Position numbers and translations under genes: made by a program. From contig NZ_JAKZHX010000021.1 in the NCBI RefSeq assembly GCF_022568815.1, forward strand, positions 1 through 64,000: a DNA stretch of 64,000 nucleotides, in the 5' to 3' direction. Source of the DNA: Undibacterium paludis. Its GTDB lineage: Bacteria; Pseudomonadota; Gammaproteobacteria; Burkholderiales; Burkholderiaceae_D. This document shows positions 33,177 through 42,166 of this stretch, in pieces. The notes under the pieces were generated by a model. The model searched no databases. It was given only the letters and a program-made list of their open reading frames with translations, and was not told the DNA's origin. Position 1 is the stretch's first letter, and each line of letters opens with the position of its first letter.

Positions 33177-34160
33177 ACTGTGGGGATAAGATGCTGTTTT
33201 ACACAAAATCTGTGCGCAAGCTTGTGGATAAGTGTGATGAATCAGGATAAGTCACTGATTTTCTTAACTTTTCCAGACCTGCCAAAGATTTAAGCAGTGT
33301 AATTTTGTGGATAAAACAGCATTTTTTCCGTTTTTCACTGGTAATTTCTACACATTATTTGTGGATAAGTGTGTGCAAAAGCCTTGCACTTAGCGACAAA
33401 TTATTGATTTTAAAAAGATTTATTTCGCTGCCAATATTTTAGGCAAGCACCTATATTCACGCATTCCCCACTAATTTTTGCACATATTTTAAGCAAGGCG
33501 GCGCAATTGTGGAAAAGCAGATTCTTTTGCACAAAATGTGTGGACAAGATTGTGTATTACCTTATGGAAACGACATAAGTCCATGATTCATATAGAAGAA
33601 CTGGTACTGCACTAAAAACAGGCAATCAGCTGATATTGTGAAGAAATTTAGTATTAAAGCAAATAAGTTATTAAAAATATCAGTGCATTTAGTCAAGAAT
33701 TTGCACAAATCAGGCTTTTTACACAAAATATGTGGACAAGATTGTGAAAAAGCTGGGTAGATGTAGTTAAGTCATTGATTTTATTGACGATAAATATCGC
33801 GCCTAAAAAAGTGGCAAACCCTACTTATTCACAAGTTCTTATGAATCCATGCTAATCAGATAAGTTTTTGGATAAACAAGCATGGTTTCTACACAAATTA
33901 TGTGGACAAGCTTGTGTAAAAATGCAGGGAAAGATTCTAAGTAGTTGATTTTATTAAAGATTACTCTGATGCCAATTTTTTAGGCAAACAAGCATGCTTC
34001 TTTTAGCAATAAAGTTTTCAACAGCTTACCCACATTTTCTGTGGATAAGTTTGTGCACAAGCATGTCAAGGTAACGCAAGGCCCTTGATTTGAAAGGGAA
34101 TTTTCATTTTGCCTCATTCTTTTGCAGATCGTTTTTTATTAAGAATCAACGACTTAGATA
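33177..34160. other. AT-rich DnaA-box array; candidate replication origin or DnaA-titration locus
   Basis: About 1 kb without genes; a sample of 60 bases (33661-33720) has 15 G/C. It carries four perfect DnaA boxes TTATCCACA, written TGTGGATAA on the plus strand, at 33223, 33306, 33360 and 34040. Three near boxes TGTGGACAA lie at 33539, 33731 and 33901, and TTACCCACA at 34026 in the opposite direction. Six degenerate units repeat about every 140-190 bases: TACACAAAATnTGTGGAyAAG, then TTGTG, then TAAGTnnTTGATTTT. A perfect IHF consensus sits at 34144-34156. Gene orientation reverses across it. No dnaA, dnaN, gyrB or parAB is adjacent, so it may be oriC away from dnaA, a datA-like titration site, or a remnant of a plasmid-type origin. 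Confidence 0.55.
34144..34156 (+). promoter_or_regulatory. perfect IHF consensus site
   Basis: AATCAACGACTTA matches WATCAANNNNTTR at every defined position. It lies at the xseA-side end of the DnaA-box array, next to the T-rich stretch GTTTTTTATTAAGAAT. IHF sites flank DnaA boxes in known origins. Confidence 0.5.
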
Positions 34161-34254
34161 GTAAACTTTCACTTTTTTTGACATCCACGATACAAAATGA
34201 CATGCTGATGACCAAAACCTCTCATTGTGGACAGAATTTCCACCTCCATGCTTT

Positions 34255-35616
34255 ATGAATACTGAATTTCGCATTGCCAACCCAGTAAACACGCCACCTG
34301 TGATGACAGTTACGGCGCTGAATCAGGCCGTTGCTCAACTTTTGGAGCGTAACCTGCCACTGACCTGGGTTTCTGGCGAAATATCCAACTATACCCGCGC
34401 CGCTTCTGGTCATTGGTACTTCACCCTGAAAGACAGTGGCGCCCAGGTCAGGGCGGTCATGTTTCGTGGCCGTGCACAGTATGCCGACTTCCAGCCGAAG
34501 GAAGGCGACAAGGTAGAAGTGCGCGCCCTGGTTACCCTGTATGCACCGCGTGGCGATTATCAGTTAAGTGTGGAAGCAATACGCCGTGCCGGGGTCGGCA
34601 ACCTGTATGAAGCCTTCTTGCGTCTGAAAGCACAACTGGGCCAGGAAGGTCTGTTTGACCCGGAGCGTAAACGGCCACTGCCCGCTTTCGTACGCAGCAT
34701 AGGCATCGTGACCAGCCCGCAAGCCGCCGCCCTGCGCGACGTGCTGACGGCACTGCATCGCCGTGCACCACATGTTAATGTCATCCTTTACCCCACCCCA
34801 GTACAGGGTGAAGGGGCAGGCCTGAAGATAGCCCAGGCCATCGCCACTGCAGCGGACCGCCAGGAATGTGATGTCTTGCTGGTCTGCCGTGGTGGTGGCA
34901 GCATGGAGGACCTGTGGGCCTTCAACGAAGAAGTGGTGGCACGTACCATCGTCAACTGCCCTATGCCTGTCATTGCAGGCATAGGGCATGAAACCGACTT
35001 TACCATCGCCGACTTTGCCGCCGACCTGCGCGCCGCCACCCCCACCGCCGCCGCCGAACTGGCAGCGACACCAAGGGCGGAATGGCTACAGGCACTCCAG
35101 CGCCAGGCCCAGGTATTGAACCGCTGCATGCGCCGCCAACTGGATGATCATGCCCAGACCCTGGACTGGCAAAGCCGCCGCCTGCAAAGCCCCAAAGCAG
35201 CGATAAGTGCAAAACGCCAGCTACTGGCCAACCTGGCACGCAACCTGAACCAGAGCGCCAGTCTGAGTGTGCGTCAGGCCAGACATGAACTGGCCCAGTC
35301 GACACAGGCCTGGCGGTCGCTGAAGCCTGATGTTACGTCACACAAGTTGTTACTGGCAGACTGGCAGCGCCGCCTGAAAAATGCGGCACAACACGATATC
35401 AGCAGACAACGCCAGCACCTGCAAGCCTTGCAAACCCAGTTGGAAATGCTGAACCCCCAGCGCACCCTGGAGCGCGGCTACGCCATCATCAGCGACCACA
35501 AAGGCAAGGCCCTGCGCAACACCAGCGAGCTAAAACCGCAAACCTTGCTGCAAGTAAGGCTGGCGAGAGGGACAGCCGAGGTGGGGATCAGCAGCGTGCA
35601 GGCGAAGCTCGATTAA
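34255..35616 (+). CDS. xseA: exodeoxyribonuclease VII large subunit
   Basis: 453 aa from the ATG at 34255; an in-frame TTG at 34225 and an ATG at 34333 are alternatives. The N-terminal OB fold starts LTWVSGEISNYTRAASGHWYFTLKDSGAQVRAVMFRG. The catalytic domain has RSIGIVTSPQAAALRDVLTALHRRAPHVNVILYPTPVQGEGA and LVCRGGGSMEDLWAFNEEVVART, then PVIAGIGHETDFTIADFAADLRAATPTAAAE. A long coiled-coil follows and the C-terminus is NPQRTLERGYAII. ExoVII degrades single-stranded DNA with XseB, which is not in the window. First plus-strand gene beyond the DnaA-box region. Confidence 0.96.
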   Translation: MNTEFRIANPVNTPPVMTVTALNQAVAQLLERNLPLTWVSGEISNYTRAASGHWYFTLKDSGAQVRAVMFRGRAQYADFQPKEGDKVEVRALVTLYAPRGDYQLSVEAIRRAGVGNLYEAFLRLKAQLGQEGLFDPERKRPLPAFVRSIGIVTSPQAAALRDVLTALHRRAPHVNVILYPTPVQGEGAGLKIAQAIATAADRQECDVLLVCRGGGSMEDLWAFNEEVVARTIVNCPMPVIAGIGHETDFTIADFAADLRAATPTAAAELAATPRAEWLQALQRQAQVLNRCMRRQLDDHAQTLDWQSRRLQSPKAAISAKRQLLANLARNLNQSASLSVRQARHELAQSTQAWRSLKPDVTSHKLLLADWQRRLKNAAQHDISRQRQHLQALQTQLEMLNPQRTLERGYAIISDHKGKALRNTSELKPQTLLQVRLARGTAEVGISSVQAKLD

Positions 35617-36010
35617 TGAGGACTTATAAACACCATGGCAACTCGGGCCGTTGGTTTTGATGTTGCAGTTGGTTTTGATGTTGCCGTTGTTTTTGACTTT
35701 CGTAGTTCCGATGTGTCGATGCCTTTGCTGTGAGGCAGAAAATGGAAAAAGAAGGATCGATGCTTGAGGTGCAGCAGGGATTTCGGCCGGCCCGCGTAGG
35801 GAGCATGCTGCACGCCTGCGTAACGGCAAGCGCTTGCAAGCGCATGTTCCTAAGGGCAAGGCCGAAAGCGAGTTTTCGAGCCTTCCCATTTTTTGCCTCA
35901 TAGCAAAGGGAACCCCGCAGGGGCAGCAACGCCTCGGTCGCCTTTTTTCGCTTACCTTTTTTGGCGAAGCAAAAAAGGTGAGTAGCTGTCGGGCTACCCC
36001 CGACCGGCAA
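35617..36010 (-). repeat. degenerate intergenic repeat of betaproteobacterial type
   Basis: Within a 671-base gap between xseA and sodB. The minus strand reads as a run of open frames without starts or ribosome sites (for example FCFAKKGKRKKATEALLPLRGSL in pieces), a pattern seen in repeated intergenic sequences of Oxalobacteraceae that are often mis-annotated as genes. Hairpins include GGTAGCCCGACAGC-like arms near 35978. It is judged non-coding. Family membership is from memory and unchecked. Confidence 0.4.
35650..35685 (+). repeat. two tandem copies of an 18-bp unit
   Basis: GTTGGTTTTGATGTTGCA is followed directly by GTTGGTTTTGATGTTGCC, then a degenerate third start (GTTGTTTTTGAC). Non-coding, 34 bases after the xseA stop. 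Confidence 0.8.
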
Positions 36011-36287
36011 TCTTAAATCAACGTAAGTAGTTGAAAAAAGTTTTCCTTAACATACACAAACCCGCCCAAATAATTTTGAGGACTGGAGTTGGGCTGATGA
36101 AGCCTAGCCCAAGCTACGCCCTCCCCCCAAAAAACGCTATACCCCAAAAAATGCAAGCCCATGAGTGTATTGCAACAATACCCCTAATTCTCTAGTGTTT
36201 CGTGCAAGCTTTTCCACAAAAGCTTACAATGCTGGTCTGGCTTTTCCGGATTGCCGGAAATGATGAACTCACAACAAAGGACGCGAT
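36011..36287. other. upstream region of sodB
   Basis: No gene. A TACAAT at 36225-36230 may be the sodB -10, with no good -35 at 17 bases. The ribosome site AAAGGA precedes the ATG. Confidence 0.4.
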
Positions 36288-36866
36288 ATGGAACATACCT
36301 TACCGGCACTGCCCTATGCACTGGACGCCCTGGCTCCGCATATCTCCCAGGAAACACTGGAATATCACTATGGCAAGCATCATCAAACCTATGTGACAAA
36401 TCTGAACAACCTGATCAAGGGTACAGAATTTGAAAATTCCACACTGGAAGAAATCGTTAAAAAATCCTCTGGCGGCATTTTCAACAATTCCGCACAAATC
36501 TGGAACCACACGTTCTACTGGAATGGCCTGAAACCTAACGGCGGCGGCGCTCCAAGCGGCAAACTGGCTGACGCCATCAATGCCAAATGGGGTTCTTTCG
36601 ATGCATTCAAAGACGCTTTCACCAAGTCTTGCGTAGGTAACTTCGGTTCATCCTGGACATGGCTGGTCAAGAAAGCTGACGGCACGCTGGACATCGTCAA
36701 CACATCCAACGCAGCAACACCACTGACAACAGCAGACACACCACTGCTGACCTGCGATCTGTGGGAACATGCCTACTACATCGACTACCGCAATGCACGT
36801 CCCAAATACCTGGAGGCATTCTGGGCACTGGTCAACTGGGATTTCGCTACAGCGAACCTGGGCTGA
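36288..36866 (+). CDS. sodB: superoxide dismutase, iron type
   Basis: 192 aa. Metal ligands are His27 (EYHYGKHHQTY), His in AQIWNHTFYWNGL, and Asp/His in DLWEHAYYIDYRN. AQIWNHTFYW and the GGGAPSGKL loop with FGSSWTWLV point to the Fe form of the family. It converts superoxide to H2O2 and O2 in the cytoplasm. Monocistronic with a terminator 42 bases downstream. Confidence 0.96.
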   Translation: MEHTLPALPYALDALAPHISQETLEYHYGKHHQTYVTNLNNLIKGTEFENSTLEEIVKKSSGGIFNNSAQIWNHTFYWNGLKPNGGGAPSGKLADAINAKWGSFDAFKDAFTKSCVGNFGSSWTWLVKKADGTLDIVNTSNAATPLTTADTPLLTCDLWEHAYYIDYRNARPKYLEAFWALVNWDFATANLG

Positions 36867-36907
36867 ACAAAGCTGTCATGATGACTGCCATCATGACAGA
36901 TGAAAAA

Positions 36908-36942
36908 AACCTGCGCCTGCGTCTGCATCGCAGGTTTTTTTT
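36908..36942 (+). terminator. terminator of sodB
   Basis: AACCTGCG / CGCAGGTT 8-bp stem with a 13-base loop that can pair further, followed by eight T. Confidence 0.88.
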
Positions 36943-37074
36943 CATCCATCGTCCATGCAGTTTATGCGAGCATAGCGCATTCGACTGACCTGTCGTCGGG
37001 CGGTGTCAGCTTCCAGCCTGTCTCCCTGGTTTGTTTTGCATCTGCGCGTAGCCTGACGATCTTTTATTGTTACC

Positions 37075-37944
37075 ATGTCTTCCCATCCTTTCTTGCGTTT
37101 TCTCCCTGCTGTTTTCATTTTCATCTGGGCTTCCGGCTATGTGGTTGCCAAATTCGGCTTGCCTTATGCCGAACCACTGACATTCCTGTGTCTGCGTTAT
37201 CTTGGCGTGATTATTTTCATGCTGGTTTTGGCGGTAGCGATGCGTGCACCCTGGCCAGCACGCCAGGACTGGTTGCCGATAGCGATTGCTGGCGTGCTGA
37301 TGCAGGCAGTCTATCTGGGTGGCATCTGGTGCGCCGTCAAACTGGGCATGCCCGCCGGTGTCGCTGCCCTGATTGCCAATACCCAGCCTATCTTTACCGC
37401 CTTCCTCGGGCCGCTGATAGGTGAGCGCATACAGGGCAGGCAATGGCTGGGGCTGGCCCTGGGTATCTGTGGTGTTGCCCTGGTGGTGGCCAACAAGATT
37501 TCTGTCATCGGCCTGTCTGTCACCAGCGTGGCCCTGGCTGTCATGGCGCTGGCGGCCATGACCAGCGGCACCCTGTACCAGAAAAAAACCTGCCCCAGCT
37601 TTGATGTCAGGACCGGTCAGGTCATACAGTTTGCCGCCTCGCTGCTGGTCACGCTGCCCTTTGCCCTGTTGCTGGAAACCCAGGCCATACAATGGACGCC
37701 CAAATTCTTCATGGCCATGGCCTGGTCCATCTTTGTCCTGTCCGGCGTTGGCATCTCGGTACTGTTCGTCATGATACGCCACGGTGAAGCAACCAAGGTC
37801 ACCAGCTATATGTACCTGGTGCCAGCCGTCACGGCAGCCATGGCCTGGCTGATGTTTGATGAAAAGCTGACGATGACGGCGATAGCGGGCATGGTGATTG
37901 CGCTGGCCGGGGTGGCCCTGGTGGTACGGCCAGCACGTGAATGA
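37075..37944 (+). CDS. EamA/DMT-family transporter
   Basis: 289 aa, ten predicted membrane helices in two EamA repeats. The first repeat opens FLPAVFIFIWASGYVVAKFGLPYAEPLTFLCLRY, the second repeats with MTSGTLYQKK and the C-terminal SYMYLVPAVTAAMAWLMFDEKL followed by IAGMVIALAGVALVV. The family exports amino acids, metabolites or drugs; the substrate cannot be given. The Shine-Dalgarno is weak. It lies between sodB and a convergent ABC operon. Confidence 0.9.
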   Translation: MSSHPFLRFLPAVFIFIWASGYVVAKFGLPYAEPLTFLCLRYLGVIIFMLVLAVAMRAPWPARQDWLPIAIAGVLMQAVYLGGIWCAVKLGMPAGVAALIANTQPIFTAFLGPLIGERIQGRQWLGLALGICGVALVVANKISVIGLSVTSVALAVMALAAMTSGTLYQKKTCPSFDVRTGQVIQFAASLLVTLPFALLLETQAIQWTPKFFMAMAWSIFVLSGVGISVLFVMIRHGEATKVTSYMYLVPAVTAAMAWLMFDEKLTMTAIAGMVIALAGVALVVRPARE

Positions 37945-38015
37945 TCATTGTCGATGATTGCTGATGATGGTGAATGATGGCGCGCCAGATAAATTGCGAG
38001 CGCCATCAGGCAAGC

Positions 38016-39014
38016 TCAAATGACAGCGCGTCTGCGCCGTATCTGCACCGTGGCGTATAACATCACAGCCGCTGCCGCGACACCAAGCCACAGTTGCAAG
38101 CTGTAAAGAGTATGCCAGGACAAGGACATGACAAGACCAAAATCAACGCCGGGAAGATTTTTCGTATGAAAACTGTTGAGTGACATGTTTTCAAAAATCA
38201 GCCATGAACCAGGCAAGATTCCACCTAAAATCCTGCCCACCATGTTGACAGAAAACAGACTCAAATCAAGCTTGAGGCCCAGAAAACCATTTATTATTTC
38301 AAGCATGCTGACCAAAATCAACGGTGCGCCAACCGCCCATAGAAACACCTTTGATCTTACCCAGCTTGACACCAGCATCAACCAGGCGATGCTGGGCAAG
38401 GCCCACAAAATGTATACCGGCAAGACAGCAAATATATGCAAGGGCGAGAGATAAAATCTGGTATTGCTCAACAAATCCGGAAAAGCGTTCACGTTATATA
38501 CCAGCAAGATGAGACAAGCTATCGTCAATATCAACAAGGACGTAATACAGGTCAGCAGCAACAGAAATACCGGTAGCATGACACTGGCGACCCACAGTTT
38601 GGATGTAACAACCAACCAGTCCGACAAGGGTAAGGATTTCCAGAACAAGACACTACGATCGCGTCGCTCGTCACACAAGGTACTCTGGCAGTAAAAGAAA
38701 ATGAGCAAAAACTCCAAAGCCAGCAACGGAAACGAGACGAGCAAATAATTACCCGCCAGGCCATCAACAAAATATGACAGATGCTCAGTAGCAAGCGTAC
38801 CTAGACGTTCTTTTTGATAGCCGTGCATCCAGACATGACCTGTGACCATGGGCAGCGTGAATAGCGCCACCATCAAGCCAGCCACTGTGAGCGGTGCCCA
38901 TAAGAACATGCCTTTGTGTTCCCAGAATTCACGCTTCAATAGCCACCGCATTGATGTCCACATGCTCGCTACATTTGGTGCGTGTATGGCATTCAACGTA
39001 CTCGCTTGGCTCAT
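38016..39014 (-). CDS. ABC transporter permease, ABC-2 type
   Basis: 332 aa with about six membrane helices (for example LTVAGLMVALFTLPMV, LLVSFPLLALEFLLIFFYC, LWLGVAAAAVMLYATVQI). CDERRDRSVLFWKSLPLSDW is a segment typical of ABC-2 permeases paired with YtrB-like ATPases. It starts one base after the stop of the ATPase gene in the gntR-ATPase-permease operon. Export of an unknown compound, possibly linked to cell-wall stress as for YtrA-regulated systems (inference). Confidence 0.85.
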   Translation of the reverse strand: MSQASTLNAIHAPNVASMWTSMRWLLKREFWEHKGMFLWAPLTVAGLMVALFTLPMVTGHVWMHGYQKERLGTLATEHLSYFVDGLAGNYLLVSFPLLALEFLLIFFYCQSTLCDERRDRSVLFWKSLPLSDWLVVTSKLWVASVMLPVFLLLLTCITSLLILTIACLILLVYNVNAFPDLLSNTRFYLSPLHIFAVLPVYILWALPSIAWLMLVSSWVRSKVFLWAVGAPLILVSMLEIINGFLGLKLDLSLFSVNMVGRILGGILPGSWLIFENMSLNSFHTKNLPGVDFGLVMSLSWHTLYSLQLWLGVAAAAVMLYATVQIRRRRAVI

Positions 39015-39015
39015 G

Positions 39016-39867
39016 CTAATTTCCTTTCATGGTAGCGGCATAAATATCAGCGACGCCGGGTAGGCGCAACTCGCCATATTCGGCCAGGATTTCTTTACTG
39101 ATACTGTCAAACAGCATTGCCGTTTTTCCAAACACCGAGCGCTTTCCTACCGGCTTCAAGGCGATTGCCTGCTCTTCATATTCAGGCTCGACCATGATCT
39201 CAACAAAGCGCTCCGCCAATTGTTCCATGCTCGTTTCCAGCACGACACGCCCCTCATCAATAAATATCACATCACTGAGGATATTTTCGATTTCTTCGAT
39301 TTGATGAGTCGTAATGACAATGGTCTTGTTTTCATCAAAATAATCTTCCAGCAAATTTTGATAAAACTGCTTGCGGTACAAGATATCGAGACCCAAGGTA
39401 GGTTCATCGAGTATCAGCACCCTGGCATCGATCGCCATGATCAGCGCCAGGTGCAATTGCGCGACCATGCCCTTGGACATGGCTTTGACTTTCATGTCAG
39501 GCCTGAGCTTGGTTTGTGCGATATAGCGCTCAGCCTTTTCACGCTTGAATTTGGGATGTACTCCAGCGACAAAATCGATCGCCTGACCAACCTTTAGCCA
39601 GTGCGGCAAGATCGCCACATCGGCAATAAAGCAAACTTCATTCATCAAGGCATCGCGCCGGGTGCGCGGGTCCATCCCCAGCACCTGCACCTCGCCGTCA
39701 AAATTCCCCAGTCCCAGCAAGGCCTTCAGCGTGGTGGTCTTGCCTGAACCATTCGGGCCGATCAGGCCGACAATACGACCGGCTGCTATTTCAAAGCTCA
39801 TATCATCAAGCACGCGCTGTTTGCCATAATGCTTGTTCAGGTGACGGGCAGAAATGACCGTATTCAT
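39016..39867 (-). CDS. ABC transporter ATP-binding protein
   Basis: 283 aa from the ATG at 39867, which overlaps the gntR stop (ATGA). Walker A GPNGSGKTTTLKALL, a degenerate signature (MSKGMVAQLHLALIMA in place of LSGGQ), Walker B VLILDEPTLGLD, and H-loop VITTHQIEE. An accessory C-terminal domain of about 80 residues follows. The non-canonical MSKGM signature occurs in YtrB-type exporters. It works with the permease encoded next. Confidence 0.9.
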   Translation of the reverse strand: MNTVISARHLNKHYGKQRVLDDMSFEIAAGRIVGLIGPNGSGKTTTLKALLGLGNFDGEVQVLGMDPRTRRDALMNEVCFIADVAILPHWLKVGQAIDFVAGVHPKFKREKAERYIAQTKLRPDMKVKAMSKGMVAQLHLALIMAIDARVLILDEPTLGLDILYRKQFYQNLLEDYFDENKTIVITTHQIEEIENILSDVIFIDEGRVVLETSMEQLAERFVEIMVEPEYEEQAIALKPVGKRSVFGKTAMLFDSISKEILAEYGELRLPGVADIYAATMKGN

Positions 39868-40229
39868 TGCTTGTCCCCTTTCCTCATACCCGGCAATTGC
39901 CGCAAATCCAATCCCAGTCTGCGTATGCGTTCCAGCATGGCTGGCCATTCTTCATCAATGAAGCGCTGGCGTTCATGCGCCAGCAATTTGTCGAGTGCAG
40001 CCTCTGTCATGTACATGCCCAGTCCCCTTCGTTTTTCCACCAGTTCTTCGTCGACCAGTTCCTGATAAGCCTTCAGGACCGTAATCGGATTGAGTTGATA
40101 ATCTGCCGCCACCTGCCTGACCGAAGGCAAGGCATCGCCAGGCTTTAACAAGCCATCAAGCATCATGGCAAGCACCCTTTGTTTCAATTGCCGGTATATC
40201 GGCATCTGGTCATTCCAGCTGACACTCAT
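39864..40229 (-). CDS. GntR-family regulator, YtrA subfamily
   Basis: 121 aa. The N-terminal winged helix is PIYRQLKQRVLAMMLDGLLKPGDALPSVRQVAADYQLNPITVLKAYQELVDEELVEKRRGLGMYM. The short C-terminal tail of about 45 residues is the YtrA hallmark: no ligand-binding domain. It heads the gntR-ATPase-permease operon and probably autorepresses it from the palindrome at 40323-40352. Confidence 0.93.
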   Translation of the reverse strand: MSVSWNDQMPIYRQLKQRVLAMMLDGLLKPGDALPSVRQVAADYQLNPITVLKAYQELVDEELVEKRRGLGMYMTEAALDKLLAHERQRFIDEEWPAMLERIRRLGLDLRQLPGMRKGDKQ

Positions 40230-40322
40230 ACGTCCACCTTCCCTCTATGCCCTATCTGCCTGTGGTAAATAACTTGCATGGCACTGTTGAGCAGCGCCAG
40301 CAAAGTTGCACTCAACATGCAA

Positions 40323-40352
40323 TTTAGTGTTGTAGTTAACTATAACACTAAA
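40323..40352. promoter_or_regulatory. 30-bp palindrome, candidate operator of the GntR regulator
   Basis: TTTAGTGTT (40323-40331) and AACACTAAA (40344-40352) flank TAGTTAACTA; only one base pair in the 30 is broken. It lies 93 bases upstream of the gntR start and between it and the divergent DUF2785 gene. Confidence 0.6.
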
Positions 40353-40444
40353 ATATTAGGAATCTCATACTTTTTATACTGTAAAGACAAGATATTGATG
40401 ACATGGCACACTGTCGGCTTTGCCCTGCCCCGGAGCCTTCATTC

Positions 40445-41338
40445 ATGCGCCGCCTGATCACTTACTCGACACTGATGACCATCCTGGCATGCAGCACTGC
40501 GGCTTATGCAGACTGCCAGCCGCAAGGTCCGGTACACCAGCAATTACAGTCTGCCAAATCAGCTGGCTGGAAACTTAACGACGATGCAGCCCTGCAAGCG
40601 CTGGCCGTTGCAGCGGCAGACTGCCTGGCCCAGCCTGAGCCGGAACTACGTGACGAACTGGCTTTTGAAGCCCTGTCTGCCTGGATGCGCGGTGAAAAAC
40701 TGAGCCTGCCTACCCTGACTACATTACGCCTGAAAATGCTGGCAGCCGTCCAGACACCGCCGCCAGACCGGGCTGGTTTTTTGCAGCCCTTTGCCATCCT
40801 GACCCTGGCGGAACTGGTGCGGGTAGACAGGCGCAAGCCCTATCTGAGCGAACAGGAAAGAATGGAAATCGTCAGTACCGGCAGTATTTATCTGACGAAT
40901 TTGCGCGATTATCGCGGCTTTGATGAAAAAGAAGGCTGGCGTCACGGCATCGCCCACAGTGCAGACCTGATGCTGCAACTGGCCATGAACCCGGCGCTGG
41001 ACCGTAACCAGCATGTCATCATGCTCAACGCCATCACCTCGCAGATCGCTCCCGCCACGCACTTCTATCAATATGGTGAAGGCGTACGGCTGATGACGGC
41101 CGTGTTCTATCTGGCCAGGACCGGCAGCTTCAACAAACGTGACTGGGATGTCTGGTTCAATCAGTTGATGGAAAAAAGCATCGTCAATGGCCCCTACACC
41201 CAGGCCAGGCTGGCACAACGCCACAATGTCAGCGCATTTTTATTACCCCTGTATTTTTCTGTCAGGGAAAGTACGGATGCCAGCATGAAGGAGAACATGC
41301 TGCCGGCGCTCCGTGAGGCTTTGCGCAAGGTTAATTGA
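40445..41338 (+). CDS. DUF2785 family exported protein
   Basis: 297 aa from the ATG at 40445, which opens a clear signal peptide (MRRLITYSTLMTILACSTAAYA). The frame extends 14 codons upstream without function. The mature protein is helical and contains GWRHGIAHSADLMLQLAMNP, the DUF2785 core, with conserved His residues. The biochemical role of the family is unknown. It is convergent with the racemase gene, overlapping its 3' end by 8 bases. Confidence 0.8.
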   Translation: MRRLITYSTLMTILACSTAAYADCQPQGPVHQQLQSAKSAGWKLNDDAALQALAVAAADCLAQPEPELRDELAFEALSAWMRGEKLSLPTLTTLRLKMLAAVQTPPPDRAGFLQPFAILTLAELVRVDRRKPYLSEQERMEIVSTGSIYLTNLRDYRGFDEKEGWRHGIAHSADLMLQLAMNPALDRNQHVIMLNAITSQIAPATHFYQYGEGVRLMTAVFYLARTGSFNKRDWDVWFNQLMEKSIVNGPYTQARLAQRHNVSAFLLPLYFSVRESTDASMKENMLPALREALRKVN

Positions 41339-42029
41339 CATCCAGAGCATGCATTGCCGCCGCATGTGCATGTATCGCCGTGGTATCAAACAAGGGCACA
41401 CCTGCATCAGCCTGCCCGACAAGCAGGCTGATTTCCGTACAGCCCAGGATGATGGCTTGCGCGCCCTGTTGCTTCAGGTTTGCCATGATGCGACGGTACT
41501 CGTCGCGCGAAGCATCCATTATCTTGCCCAGGCATAGTTCTTCATAAATGATTGTGTGGATGATGTCGCGGTCCTGTGCATCTGGCACCAGCACATCGAG
41601 TCCATGCTGCTGACGCAAACGTTCGCGATAAAAGTCCTGCTCCATGGTGAAGCGTGTGCCCAACAAACCTACCCTGACCAGTCCAGAAGCCTTGATGGCG
41701 TGCGCCGTCGGGTCGGCAATGTGGAATAGAGGAATTGCCACGGCCGCCTCTATCGCGCCAGCCAGCTTGTGCATGGTGTTGGTACACAGTACCAGAAAAT
41801 CTGCTCCGGCCAGCTCCAGCGAACGCGCCGCCTGCGTCAGTATCCGGCCTGCTGCGTCCCAATCACCGGCATGTTGCAGTCTTTCGATTTCATGGAAATC
41901 CAGGCTGTACAGAATGATCTTGCCTGAATGCAGGCCGCCGAGTTGTTCCTTGATGGTTTCGTTGATGTGACGATAATAGGGGATCGTCGATTCCCAGCTC
42001 ATGCCGCCTATCAGGCCTATGGTTTTCAT
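41331..42029 (-). CDS. aspartate/glutamate racemase family protein
   Basis: 232 aa. The opening IGLIGGMSWESTIPYYRHINE is typical of YgeA-like racemases. The two catalytic Cys are in FLVLCTNTMHK and IILGCTEISLLV. The family racemises amino acids without a cofactor; YgeA in E. coli has broad specificity. The start has no strong ribosome site. It is convergent to the DUF2785 gene and divergent from the AraC regulator, 137 bases away. Confidence 0.9.
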   Translation of the reverse strand: MKTIGLIGGMSWESTIPYYRHINETIKEQLGGLHSGKIILYSLDFHEIERLQHAGDWDAAGRILTQAARSLELAGADFLVLCTNTMHKLAGAIEAAVAIPLFHIADPTAHAIKASGLVRVGLLGTRFTMEQDFYRERLRQQHGLDVLVPDAQDRDIIHTIIYEELCLGKIMDASRDEYRRIMANLKQQGAQAIILGCTEISLLVGQADAGVPLFDTTAIHAHAAAMHALDVN

Positions 42030-42166
42030 GTCTGCTCCATATAAGTAATCAGGATTGCAAGCTGTTGCCGTGCCGCTCTATTGAGTCAACATGCGCTTGA
42101 TAGAGCCTATAATAAACAGGCATTATTGTGGAATCTATCAAGAAATTTCAATAGGAGCAGCCACTC

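Noticed and set aside
33177..34160. CRISPR array
   Set aside because: The repeats are degenerate, long-spaced (140-190 bases) and contain DnaA boxes; no uniform repeat-spacer pattern or cas genes.
35530..35901. Minus-strand frames after xseA as a protein gene
   Set aside because: Overlaps the xseA 3' end, no ribosome site, and looks like repeat-derived sequence.
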